A stretch of 64,000 bases of DNA from Magicicada septendecula (Eukaryota > Arthropoda > Insecta > Hemiptera > Cicadidae), in contig CM068368.1 in NCBI GenBank assembly GCA_034769895.1, positions 341,147,076 through 341,211,075 on the forward strand, written 5' to 3'. The position numbers and the translations under genes were made by a program. Below the pieces are notes generated by a model that saw only the letters and a list, made by a program, of their open reading frames with translations, searched no databases and was not told the DNA's origin. Shown here one piece after another: positions 12,361 to 23,302 of this stretch (its first letter is position 1; every line of letters begins with the position of its first letter).

Positions 12361-13169
12361 ACAACTTTTAATTGGCCTAATATTAAATTGTGTTCATGCT
12401 ATTTGTAAATTATTCTAAAAATATATAGTTAAAATAAAAGGATAGTTAAATATTTCTGTTTAATATTGTAAACGGGAAGCGGCCTTAATTTTGCATTTAT
12501 CTTTAATAGAGAGAGAAGAAAAATTTGTTTTTAAAATAGATTTAACACTATTCATTTTACCAAATCAATGAACTGAACACAAAAATAAGAAATACCTGAC
12601 CACTTAACACAAAAATACCAGCAAATACTTTGAAGGTTATACACGCTTCGATCAGTTTAACGTTAATATAATTATTTAATGACTATATTAAACACACTTT
12701 ATTTTCGGAATACAATTACTTCTCTATTTTATTTTATTTTCAGACTTTACTCCACACACTTTAATTGCATTCTAAATGAAATAGATAAATCTGACACAAA
12801 ACTGAAGGTAAACGGACAAATCATGTGGTAAAAATCATAATAATGGCAAATGGTGGTATTATAAAAATGTTAAAATTTCCGGTCAGTGCAGTTCGGCCCT
12901 CGTCGGAACTATTCGTCTCTGTCGCTAACACTTGGATTAGCGACTGTTAAATGTAATTTTGCATATACTGAGTTCCCCCTCCAAAGCTGTCTACACAGTC
13001 TAGGAGATATTGAGAGCTACTTTGCACCTCAAGCAATAGTAGCGAGCAATTCACCTTTTACGCGAATCCATGAACAACAACAAGATTAATCTCACAAATT
13101 TTGTTATTTAAATATGAAACCATCGCCTCAACAAATCCTTAAACATATTTAAATTATTTAGGAGGGTTT
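12361..13169. other. No gene recognised
   Basis: AT-rich sequence between the breakpoint of the truncated gag and the LINE. I see no motif, repeat or convincing frame. Confidence 0.4.
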
Positions 13170-13392
13170 ATTGAACCGAGTGACCGCCGGTATAAGTGGT
13201 CCCCCTACTACCAAGTGCCAACGGCTTCTTTGAAGGCGGATGAGCGGGTAGTAGGTTAGGGCACTCTCTTGTCCTTGGGGTGTGAAAATACCCCAGAAGG
13301 CGGATGAACCAGAGATGGTCAACGGTATAGGATGCAGAAGGCAACGGGAAACCACTGCATTAAAGATCTGAGGATATCCCCAGGCTTTTAGC

Positions 13393-14580
13393 ATGATGGC
13401 TACGTCTAATGCAAAATATTCCGGCGTTTCAATTCCCCCATTCGGTTCTCCGGGGGGGAAGGTGTTGGACAGAGTCAATTTTGAAGAAGTAAATCCTATT
13501 GTCTACAAACAAAAAAATGGATGCAAAATTGGCACTTGGAATGTTAGAACATTACTGAAGCCTGGTACAATGAAAGAGGTAAAGCATTCTATGATAAAGG
13601 CAGAGCTTAATATATTAGGTGTCTGCGAGACAAAATGGGCAGGATGTGGTGATTTCAGAATTATTTACAGTGGAAAGGATGAACCAGGAAGAAATGGAGT
13701 AGCATTGTTCTTACAAGGTGAATGGAAGAGTAGTGTCTTGAATACATGCCACAGTAGTGATAGATTACTGATGATAAAACTTAGGGCCGAGCCAGTTGAT
13801 TTGTGTATAATTATGGTGTACTTTCCAACAACAAGTAGTAACGATGAAGATATAGAATTAATGTATGAACAGATTGAAGAGTTGCTCAAGATAATAAAGA
13901 AAGACGATAATGTAGTTATAATGGGCGACTTTAATGCATCTATTGGTGCTAACAGTAGTCAAAAATGTGCCGGGAAGTTTGGTTTGGGGAACATCAATGC
14001 ACGAGGGGAAAGGTTACTTGAGTTTTGTGAGAGTATGAGATGATCGTCACAAACACATGTTTTGAAGTCCCCAAAAGACGACGATACACTTGGAAAGCAC
14101 CGGGGGATGTTAGGAGGCATCAGATCGATTATATTCTAGTCAGACAAAGATATAAGAACCGAGTCAAATCTAGTTATTCATATCCTGGTATGGATATAGA
14201 TAGTGACCATATTCCCGTTATGGCCAAGTGCAATATTAAATTTAGGAAAATCAGGAAATCTAAACAAAAGAACTGGTGCTTAGAAAAACTGACCGATGAC
14301 AAAATAGTAAAAGAATTGGAAGAGGAGACAGACATGTTGATGGAAGGAAGGCCAAGTTGGGAGGAAGTAAGAGATGGAATAATTACAACAGCACAGCGTG
14401 TTCTAGGGCAGAGAAAGTTAGAACCACGGAAACCGTGGATGACACAGGAAATGTTGGATCTAATAAGGAGGCGTAATAAGCTGAGAAATAAGGATTATCA
14501 GGAGTACAAGAGAATAAAAAATCAGATTACCTCTATGTGTCGCACTGAAAAAGAAATTGGATGAAACAACTAAGTCTTGA
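13393..14580 (+). pseudogene. LINE endonuclease domain (EEP family)
   Basis: DNA endonuclease that would nick the target for primed reverse transcription. Motifs in order: KIGTWNVRTL (about 13525), ILGVCETKW (about 13612), VYFPTTSS, NVVIMGDFNASIG (about 13910; catalytic Asp/Asn), then after a frame change RYTW, HQIDYILV (about 14118) and MDIDSDHIPV (about 14192; catalytic Asp-His). The first frame ends with TGA at 14041-14043 and the next overlaps it, so a one-base frameshift lies near 14030. A second frame change lies near 14565. All catalytic motifs remain readable. Confidence 0.85.
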
Positions 14581-16325
14581 AATAGAAGATGATTTCAGTA
14601 GAGGAAAATGTGATAAGGCATATTTAAGGATAAAATCGTTACAGTTGAAGCATAAGACTCGAAGTAATGTTGTTAAGGATAAAAATGGTAAAATACTTTT
14701 CGAAAATGATAAGGTCAGCTAGCGTTGGAAGGAGTATATAGAGGAACCATATGATGGGGAAGCTGTGGTAGTCATGCAGGAGTTTCTAGAAAATGAGAAT
14801 GCTGTAGACAGAGATATGGTAGGACCGCCAATTAGCAGGGTGGAATTTGATTATGCCCTTAAAGGTCTGAGTATGAAAAAAGCGACAGGGCCTGACAGTC
14901 TACCAGCAGAGCTTTTGAAAAATGTAGGGGAGAGAACGAAAGACCAGCTATTTCGAATAATTACTGGGTGCTATGAAGAGGGAGTATTGCCAGTTGATTT
15001 CATTAAAAGTAGAACAATCACAATACCAAAGAAAGGTAAAGTAGACGACTGTGCTAATTATAGAACGATAGCTTTAATATCTCATGCTGCTAAGATTTTG
15101 CTGAACATAGTGAAGAACAGACTGGAAGGAAAGATTGATCACAATTTGGAGGAAGATCAGTTTGGATTTAGAGCAGGTAGAGGAACCAGAGAAGCAATCT
15201 TGGCTCTGCGGCAGATCTTGGAGAGGAGAATTGAAGTGAATAGGAAAACCTATTTAGTATTTGTGGATCTCGAGAAGGCGTTCGACAATGTTGATTGGAA
15301 GCTGTTGTTTCAAACTATGAGGAAGTCAGGACTTGACTGGAAAGTTAGAAGGAGGCCTATTCAATATTTATAGGTTGCAAAGTACTGAAATAGACATAAA
15401 TGGATGTAAAAAGGAAGCAATAATAAGAAGAGGGGTAAGACAAGGTTGCCCACTGTCACCGTACTTGTTTAATTTGTTTGTAGAAGATGTTGTAACTCAG
15501 ATGAAAAGGAATTCTAGGGGAATTAAAATAAATGGGGAACAGATACACAGTATTCGCTTCGCAGATGATATTGTACTGATGGCTGACTCAGAAAAGGATA
15601 TGACCCGAATGTTAGGTACGTTTAACAAAATTCTTCACGCTTGGAGATTGAGGATAAATGTTAAGAAAACTAAAATAATGGTTGTAAGTAAAAAAAGAGA
15701 AGATATTAAATCAACCATTATGTTGAACAACACAATATTGGAGCACGTTACTGAATTTTGTTACCTGGGTAGCATAGTTACAAGTGGGAATAAGTGTCTG
15801 GCAGAGATTAAGAGGAGAGTAGCTCTGGCAAAACAAGCATTCCAGAGCAAAAGGAGCTTATTAACAAGCAACCATATTAGTATTGAAACAAGGAAAAAGT
15901 TTGTTAAGGTATTTGTATGGAATGTTTTAACTTACGGGTGTGAATCGTGGACCTTAGGGAAGGTGGAGAGTGACATACTTCAGGCAATGGAGATGTGGAT
16001 TTGGCGGAGAATGACAAAAACTAGTTGCACAGATAAGAAGACGAATGAACAGATCTTAGAGGAAATAAATGAGAATAGAACACTGCTTAGGAGTATAGAG
16101 GTGAGGAAGATTAAGTTGATATGGCATGTGATCAGACATAGTGCTTTTTTAACTAACATCTTTGAGGGCAAAGTAGTGGGGAAGAAGCCCAAAGGAAGAC
16201 CAAGAACTGCATACTTCCGCAGCACAATGAGTGTCGTGAATAGTGGGTCCTATGAAGAAATGAAGAATATCGCAAGGGATAGAGTGACGTGGCTACAGCG
16301 ACAAGGCATTGCCTTTAGGAGTTAA
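14581..16325 (+). pseudogene. LINE reverse transcriptase
   Basis: RT finger, palm and C-terminal region. An in-frame TAG at 14720-14722 interrupts the linker. KKATGPDSLPAELLK (about 14875), FVDLEKAFDNVDW (motif A, about 15260), RQGCPLSPYLFNLF (motif B, about 15440) and FADDIVLM (motif C, about 15560) are present. A frameshift near 15350 separates motif A from motif B. After the palm come FCYLGSIV, VLTYGCESWTL and a basic tail ending in GRPRTAYF and RVTWLQRQGIAF. The stop is at 16323-16325. No RNase H domain is seen. Confidence 0.87.
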
Positions 16326-16350
16326 TAATTAATAATTGAACCATTGAACC

Positions 16351-17480
16351 TTATGGACGAGCTGCCACTCACAGGGCAAAACATGTTACACATATATTAC
16401 CTGATAACACACATAATATGATTCCACTACTGTTTTAAGATTGTGCTATGGATAATTTAATTTATTTATGTATAAACAATTATTTGTGTCCCAACTGTTT
16501 TATAGAAATTTAGGGTGAATATTTTTGTTTAAAACAGGAATTCGAAAATCACACACACACACACACACACATTTTATTACCTAATCAGTAACGATGACAT
16601 TTGAAACATGGATCCAAGCATAATCCAGCTTCAGGTAGTTCAGGGCAGGTGATGCATTGAAAAATAATTATTTTTTTTATTGCAAATCCTGCACATTTTC
16701 CTCAAAGTTTTTTCTATTTGTTGTATTGTAAATTTCTCAGCAAATGTTATCACAGGAAGTTGTTTTGGTTTTGTGTTATGTAACAAAAACTTTCTGATAA
16801 TATCCAAACAGAAGTCTATGGGAAGTCATACAACAATATTTTGTGTGAAACAGTGCACATGTTATACAGTAAGCAAGAATTATCTACTAGCACATGAAGA
16901 TAGTGGTGTGTTGAGATGAAATAAAATTATGTACATGTTGATTACACAAGTTTTGAGTTTGTTCCAGACATGCATTCCAGATGTTTGTCGATTATTCTAC
17001 TGGCATTTGGCCGGACATTGACAAGGTTTCTATGAGTTGCAAAGCGGCTGTAACTATACAATTTTTCTCAACACAACATATGGAAAGTGGCAGATTTTTC
17101 TGGAACCTTAGCAGGATATAAATAAACATCAGTTTTTGGACCCGTAAAATTAGAGTGAGATTTGGAATGACTGTTATTGTTGGTTTCAGCTTAGTAATTA
17201 TTGGAACTGTAATAAGGAGGCTTGTCTTGTTGTGTGTTAGCCAGATTTTAATTACAGAATTGTATGTGTCTTTGTTATTTCTAATGGGAAACTATACCAA
17301 CATGAAGTAGGAGAAGCAGAGAAACGACAGAAAGCACTCTTGCCATAAATATGGGAACAGCAGAAAACACCGTTGCTCTAGTCAGAGGAATTACATAAAG
17401 AAGAACATATGCAGAAAGCAGGGAAATTAAAACATTTAAACAGAAGACATACCACAGAAGAACTAGCACTTGACAAAGGC
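16351..17480. other. No gene recognised; (CA)n at 16550-16571
   Basis: AT-rich sequence with an (AC)11 microsatellite at 16550-16571. I see no coding similarity. Confidence 0.4.
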
Positions 17481-18560
17481 TCAATAATTCCCTCTGTCAA
17501 CATGTCCTGTACTAGCTAAGACAGTAGGATTAGTGACAGTCACTTGATTATCATGTTCATTAATTTTTAAAGTATTTGTTATAGAGGACATTACTTCTTC
17601 TTGCCCAATTCTCTGAACATTGTTTTTGAAGTCGACAACAAACCCATAAGCGTTCATAATGTCCACACCAAAAATTGCATCATCCACAATGTCTGCAACA
17701 AGTACTTGGTGATCAAACTCAAGTCGATCCACATGCAGATATCACCTACTTTCCCAAACACTTTTACAGTTCTTCCAGTAGCTGTTCACAAGGTGCAAGA
17801 GCACCAAATTATTTTCAGATTTTATTCACCAGATCAGGGCACACAACAGAATCTGTGGCAACGATGTCAAGTGTAATTAAGGTCGGCCTTTTTTGAATGA
17901 ACCTGTTAACTATTGAGTTCCTGTTGTTTTTCTGAAGTATACAAATTGTTGTCTTGGGACTTCATTCCTCTAGTCAGCACACATCCCATTGTACCAACTA
18001 CTGCTTGTTTCTCTGGTGATTGCTTGAATTAACTCTGGGCCAATAATCTCTTTGTAGATGTCCCGGTTATCCACATTTGGTCTACTATCCTTTCTTCCTC
18101 TTCATCATCTGTGTTGTCACCATCTTTTGGTACCTGCACTTTATGACTAAACCAGACGTGACTTGGCAGACTCAAACTGTAGAGCATGTACCAATGCGTA
18201 CACACTGTTCTGGTGTAGTTCACAATCAGTAAATATCTGCAATGCAGCTGAATTCGAAAGTGCTCTATTGCCAGTGTAATTAGTCTGTCAACACTTGCTT
18301 CCAAGCTCTTGAAGGCTCTTCCCACTGTTGCCTTGCTCTCAACTCATTGCAGTACACAGCATGCAAATGTTTACCACCACAGCATAATTCTAGAGCTTTT
18401 ATCAATTTGGCATCAGATAAAATTGATGTTCTTGCTGTCAGATCCCATTTTCTGTAATAGATCTGTAGCAGGTCCTTTTAAAACTGTTTTCTCTTTCTCC
18501 ATCTTCTCCATCCAACGATTTGTACATGTGCAACTGAGCATTCTACATGAACATTAACAC
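17481..18560 (-). pseudogene. Ty3/gypsy gag-protease relic
   Basis: Minus-strand remnant of a second, unrelated gypsy family. The gag part reads from about 18520 to 18290: LKGPATDLLQ, then, one frame over, KHLHAVYCNELRARQQW, matching the conserved gag stretch of insect gypsy elements. A further shift leads to VDRLITLAIEHFRIQLH. An acidic linker (EEEERIVDQMW) follows near 18090. The protease (about 17876-17481) keeps ATDSVV after an eroded active site, where DTG now reads DIV, and VADIVDDAIFGVDIMNAYGFVVDF. Multiple frameshifts and the lost catalytic signature show old decay. No RT is seen further downstream. Confidence 0.7.
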
Positions 18561-19210
18561 TGCAGGATCTGAAGAAACTACATGTAGCACAAAATTTACA
18601 ATTGAGGTTCTAAACAAGGGTAATGGTAGCAGGTGTGATGAACGATTAGTTTTCAATTTTATTTGAATTAACTTGTCCAGAAAATAAAAGCATCCACCAT
18701 GGTGAAATATTCTAAAGTAATTAATTTTTTTAATGTTTTGTTTGAATTATGTACTTTCTAATTTTATAATAAACAGGAAGAAAATTATAAGCCCTTGTTC
18801 ATTTTCTGAATGTAAATAAAATTGATCATATACATTTAAAAATATTTTACTTTCACCTTGGCTGTAATAGTATAAATTACATAACACAAATTAAATACAG
18901 AACACAATATAGACGCAAAATATAATACACATTTTGAAAATTCTTTAAAACCGGTTAAGTCCAAATTTAATTAAAGATGTGTAACAAAAACTTTCAAGAA
19001 ATATTTCTGACCACAATATCTACTTTTAAACAAATTTTGAGATAATTTTATTGAGAAACCAATATCAGGGACAGGTTTTTTTTGTTTCCTGAAAAACATG
19101 TTCTTTGGACAAATCCGGTTTTTGCTATCAACCCCTCAATTAGTACTGACAAATTATTAAAAAAATATTGAAAAATTACAATACAATTTATTTTGTGAAG
19201 AAGGGAAGAA
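18561..19210. other. No gene recognised
   Basis: AT-rich flank between the gypsy relic and the Helitron. Position 19210 is the A of the Helitron A/T target. Confidence 0.4.
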
Positions 19211-19247
<37 letters not shown>

Positions 19248-19255
19248 GGATGTTG

Positions 19256-19290
<35 letters not shown>
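19211..19290. repeat. (TA)n runs at Helitron 5' end
   Basis: Two TA microsatellites (19212-19244 and 19259-19288) separated by AAATGGATGTTGGTG. This TC(TA)n...AAATGGATGT start is common for arthropod Helitrons, so the runs are part of the element end and not chance. Confidence 0.7.
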
Positions 19291-19292
<2 letters not shown>

Positions 19293-19308
19293 TGTTTGAG
19301 ATTTATAG

Positions 19309-20384
19309 ACTCCGACACCGTTTGACCGATCACCATGAAAGTTGGCACATATAAGTATTTTTTCATGGAGAATTTTTTTATGCTATCCACTTTGTTGTAA
19401 CTCGCCAAAGGGGGGTGAAATGGGGTGAAAAAGGTTAAAAGCAAAATCACAAAATCTCCGGGACTATAAAGCCTACGAAATCTCAGGGACTATAAAGCCT
19501 ACAAACTTGAAATTTGGCATGTAGGTTCCTTATAGGGTATAGCCAGCCGCTAAGAAAGTATTCTTGGAAATTCCACCCCTAAGGGGGTGAAACGGGGGAC
19601 GAAAGTTTGTCTGAAAGTTCGTGATTATTGAAGTTAGAAATGTGAAATTGGTATTTAGGCGTTCGTTTAAAAATAAAAGTTTTCTATTTCAGCCTTTTGG
19701 AAATTCATCACCTAAGGGGGTACCCTAAGGGGGGTGAAATGAGGTGAAAAAATTAAAAGCGAAATCACGAAATCTCTGGGACTATAAAGCTTACAAACTT
19801 GAAATTTGGCGTGTAGGTTCCTTATAGGGTGTAGGCAGCTGCTAAGAAAGGATTTTTGGAAACTCCACCCCTAAGGGGGTGAAATGGGGGACGAAAATTT
19901 GTATGAAAGTTCGTGATTTTTGAAGTTAGAAATGTGAAATTTAGGCGTTCGGTTAAAAATAAAAGTTTTCTGTTTCAGCCCTTTTGGAAATTGGTACCGG
20001 GGGGGGGGGGAATGGGATGAAAAAAGTTAAAAGCGAAATCACGAAATTTCAGGGACTATAAAGCCTACAAACTTGAAATTTGGTGTGTAGGTTCTTTATA
20101 GGGTGTAGGCAGCCCCTAAGACAGTATTTTTGGAAATTCCACTAAAACGGGGGACGAAAGTTTGGAAGAAATTTCGTGATTTTTGAAGTTAGAAATGTTA
20201 AACTGGTATTTAGGTATTCGGTTAAAAATAAATGTTTTCTGTTTCAGCCTTTTTGGAAATTCATCCCCTAAGGGGGTTAAATATAGGGGATGAAAGTTTG
20301 TATGAAAGTTCGTGATATAGACTCCGACACCGCTTGACCGATCACCATGAAAGTTGGCACATATAAGTATTTTTTCATGGAGAA
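19309..20384. repeat. Helitron 5' internal repeat modules
   Basis: A segment at 19309-19375 (GACTCCGACACCG... CATGGAGAA) recurs at 20319-20384. Between them a module starting at the GGGACTATAAAGCCTAC motif and containing CACCCCTAAGGGGGTGAAA occurs about three times (near 19460, 19775 and 20050; spacings about 315 and 275). These are diverged tandem copies in the 5' non-coding region, probably produced by replication slippage or partial internal duplication of the Helitron. Confidence 0.7.
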
Positions 20385-20410
20385 GGTTTTTATGCTATCC
20401 ACTTTGTTGT

Positions 20411-20586
20411 AGATGGCGCTGCAGCGCATCAACTTCTAGATGGTGCTGCAGCGCATCAACTTCTACACCGTTCAACCGATCGCCTTGAAAATTGGTATAC
20501 ACACGTATTTCAGCACGGAGAATATTTTTGCGCCATCCGTTTTGCTGTAACTCGCCACTAGATGGCGCTGCAGCGCATCAACTTCT
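20411..20586. repeat. Repeats with GCGCTGCAGCGC palindrome
   Basis: A 27-base unit beginning AGATGGCGCTGCAGCGC occurs at 20411-20437, 20438-20464 (one change destroys the palindrome) and 20560-20586. Two copies contain the 12-base perfect palindrome GCGCTGCAGCGC. Each is followed by ACACCGTTCAACCGA and a variant of the GAAAATTGGTATACACA segment. They lie in the 5' leader of the Helitron. Confidence 0.7.
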
Positions 20587-20700
20587 ACACCGTTCAACCG
20601 AACGCCATGAAAATTGGTATACACAGGTATTTCAGCACAGAGAATATTTTCGTCATCAATCCTCAATAATATTGTCCTCAATCCTCAATAATAACAAATA

Positions 20701-21170
20701 GTGATTGTGACTGTGATTAGTAATTGGTGAGTGAGTTTCAAATGGAATACCATTTCCATTCGAATTGTGTTGAATGTTGGACGTCGATATGCATAACCAT
20801 TGTTCTTTTGTTTATAGGCGAATGACATTTGGGTCACACACAACTCAACTATCTTTGGACGCCTCATCTGTCACCAAACATTAAATACTGGAAATTATTT
20901 GAAATGCCACTCAAAATATCAAACATTGGAAGAACAACAAGACATGGACTGTGATTAGTAATTGGTGAGCGAGTTTAAAATAGAATACCATTTCCATTCG
21001 AATTGTGTTGAGTGCTGGACGTCGATATGCATAACCATTGTTCTTTTGTTTATAGGCGAATGACATTTGGGTCACACACAACTCAACTATCTTTGGACGC
21101 CTCATCTGTCACCAAACATTAAATACTGGAAATTATTTGAAATGCCACCCAAAAATTCAAACATTGGAAG
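20701..21170 (+). repeat. Duplicated 5' exon/intron-like unit of Helitron
   Basis: A unit of about 238 bases (20708-20945) is repeated at 20946-21170. Each copy has AATTGGTGAGNGAG, which looks like a splice donor, and TTGTTTATAGGCGAATG, which looks like an acceptor. The leader of the Rep transcript may therefore be spliced. The second copy leads directly into the Rep start ATG at 21142; the first copy has a similar ATG context near 20904. This suggests a duplication of the leader plus the first codons. Confidence 0.6.
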
Positions 21171-21727
21171 ATCAACCAGACATGCGCGGCAACTGTCAGC
21201 CAGTAGAGGTGCTGAAACATCTGAAGAGCGAGACGCGCGATGGGAAACTGTACGAATCAGAGTCTCTACTTCAAGAGCTGCTGAAACATCGGAAGAGCGA
21301 GGACGCACGCCGGGAAACTGACCGGATCAGAGCCTCTACTTCAAGAACTGCTGAAACATCTGAAGAGCGAGACGCACGAGTTGAAAACCTGCGAGTGCGA
21401 GCTTCTACTTCAAGAGCTGCCGAAACATCTCAACAGCATGACGTACGAGTTGCAGATTTTCGAGCAAGAGCTTCTACTTCAAGAGCTGCCGAAACATCTC
21501 AGCAGCATGACGTGCGAATTGCAGATCTTCGAGCAAGAGCTTCTACTTCAAGAGCTGCCGAAACATCTCAACAGCATGACATGCGAGTTGCAGATCTTCG
21601 AGCAAGAGCTTCTACTTCAAGAGCTGCTGCAACACCCGAGGAGCGAGACACACGACGTGAAGCTGAACGCTCATGGCAGACTCGATCAAGAACGAGAATC
21701 GATCTCAAGAAAGCGGCGTTCAATTAA
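21142..21727 (+). pseudogene. Helitron N-terminal repeat segment of Rep protein
   Basis: Begins MPPKNSNIGRS at ATG 21142. About seven tandem copies of a 22-residue unit follow, centred on RASTSRAAETS(E/Q)(E/Q)(R/H)D, rich in Ser, Ala and Arg. The 66-base DNA period is clear from 21200 to 21640. A frameshift near 21310 moves the reading to another frame. The segment then reads through to LKKAAFN, where TAA at 21725-21727 interrupts it. The same frame resumes as YRMHRDVVIGPM, which is the normal continuation in arthropod Helitrons. The function of the repeats is not known to me. Confidence 0.75.
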
Positions 21728-21748
21728 GATAAAGACTGCGATTACAGA

Positions 21749-23080
21749 ATGCATCGCGATGTTGTCATTGGTCCAATGGCTACATTGTGCTTACATTGTC
21801 GCGCTTTGAAGTTTCAGAAAGAAACGCCTGGCATGTGTTGCTCCAATGGCAAAGTCAATTTACCACCAGTGGCTGAGCCACCAGAACCACTTCTAACTTA
21901 CGTGGCTGGAGCTACTCAGGAGGCCAAACACTTTCTAGAGCATATTCGGAAATACAACTCATGCTTTCAAATGACATCGTTTGGAGCGACGAATATTGTG
22001 AGATATGGTAATTTCATGCCCACATTCAAAGTGCAAGGACAAGTGTATCATCAGATTGGTTCACTTCTTCCAGTACCCGAAGAAGATCCGCAGTTTTTGC
22101 AAATTTATTTTATGGACAATGTGGAGGAAGAGATTGATCGACGATGCGCATTTAGTGTAGCAACAGATCGGGAAATTATTGCTGAATTACGAGCATTATT
22201 CCACGAGCACAACTGTTTGGTCAGAGATTTCAAATCCGCATTGGAGAATGCGAGAGCGGATGACTTGAAAGTCATTATCAGGGCAGACAAAACGCCGTCG
22301 AATGGGCATGAAAGACGCTTCAATGCTCCAATGGCCCCTGAAGTACCAGCTGTTATTGTCGGAACAGAGATATTACATATTACCCGGCAAGATATTGTTA
22401 TCAGCAGACGAGATCAAACCAAGCAACGTGTTGCTGAAACACACCGATCGTACGACGCACTTCAATATCCAATACTGTTTCCGCGAGGAGAAGACGGATA
22501 TCATCTCGAATTGTATCAAACTCATCCCGTCACAGGTGCTGCGACAACGAAAAATGTCAGTTGTATGGATTTTTATGCATATCGTATCATGATTCGAGCA
22601 CAACAATCCAACCACATCCTGAAGTGTCGTCAACTTTTCCAACAATTCATCGTTGATATGTACGCTAAAGTCGAAAGCGAACGACTCAATTACATTCGTT
22701 ACAATCAATCGAAGCTTAGAGTCGAAGAGTATATTCATTTGCGAGATGCAATCGCAAAGAATGGAAAAGTTGCTAACATTGGACAAATGGTTATACTTCC
22801 GACTTCGTATACTGGAAGTCCAAGACACATGCATGAATATGCTCAGGATGTTCTGACATATATTCGCAAATATGGACGTCCAGATCTTTTCATCACGTAC
22901 ACATGCAATCCATCTTGGACTGAAATCAAAGATTTACTTCTGCCTGGCCAGCAACCATCCCATCGGCATGACCTCACAGCGAGAGTTTTCAAACAAAAAT
23001 TGATACGTTTCATGGATCTCATCACTAAGAACCATATATACGGAGAAACTCGCTGCTGGATGTATTCCATTGAATGGCAT
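21749..23080 (+). pseudogene. Helitron Rep, N-terminal part (Helitron_like_N)
   Basis: This part precedes and begins the HUH endonuclease that nicks and joins DNA in rolling-circle transposition. Visible: a Cys/His stretch (CLHCRALKFQKETPGMCC, about residues 11-28) like the zinc finger-like region before Rep; then FMDNVEEEIDRR, YPILFPRGEDGYH, and the Helitron_like_N block (AYRIMIRAQ ... YDxxRYNQSKLR ... DVLTYIRKYGRPDLFITYTCNP ... MYSIEW). The protein breaks at 23080, exactly before the HUH motif, because of an insertion. It is 447 codons to the false stop at 23092. Confidence 0.85.
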
Positions 23081-23302
23081 ATAAAACAATAGACAATGAC
23101 GTCAGATGCACGACCACTTACATAACAATTGCGTCTAACTCGCCCCCAGTCGTCAGTAACAACTCAAAGAGCACACACGCTCAAACAGTGCAGTGAGCAG
23201 TTTTTGCCATAAAAATCCAATAATTGTTTAAAAATGTAATCATCAACAATAATGTAGCATCAGTGGACAACCAATGTAAAAGTTTAGTAAATTCAGTGCA
23301 CT
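23080..23302. mobile_element. Short insertion splitting the Helitron HUH motif
   Basis: About 223 bases lie between IEW (ending 23077) and the KRGLPHAHILIWL motif (about 23305-23343). The two sides are adjacent in intact Rep proteins. The inserted sequence starts TATAAAACAATAG and ends TTCAGTGCAC. It has no long open frame, no clear TIR and no poly(A). GT...AG borders that restore the frame are not evident, so an intron is less likely than an insertion. I do not recognise the family. Confidence 0.6.

Larger units (their letters stand above)
13178..16342 (+). mobile_element. LINE (non-LTR retrotransposon), near full length
   Basis: The element has a 5' untranslated region (13178-13392), an apurinic-type endonuclease, a reverse transcriptase and a short AT-rich tail. 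ATTGAACC occurs just before it (13170-13177) and again at its end (16335-16342 and 16343-16350), suggesting an 8-base target duplication. The endonuclease and the C-terminal part (YGCESWTL, then a GRPRTAY stretch) resemble the endonuclease/RT proteins often labelled craniofacial development protein 2-like in insect annotations (RTE/Jockey side of the LINE tree). I cannot fix the clade without a tree. Several frameshifts and one nonsense codon make it inactive. Confidence 0.8.

Noticed and set aside
21200-21640. Regularly spaced 66-base repeats as a CRISPR-like array
   Set aside because: They are in-frame protein repeats with no constant repeat/variable spacer pattern, in a eukaryotic sequence.
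21381-21809. Leu-rich repeat protein (LLLQELPKHL units)
   Set aside because: It is a shifted reading of the 66-base Helitron Rep repeats, whose true frame gives RASTSRAAETS.
23080-23302. Spliceosomal intron in Helitron Rep
   Set aside because: No GT...AG pair restores the frame across the segment, and Helitron Rep genes are usually continuous here.
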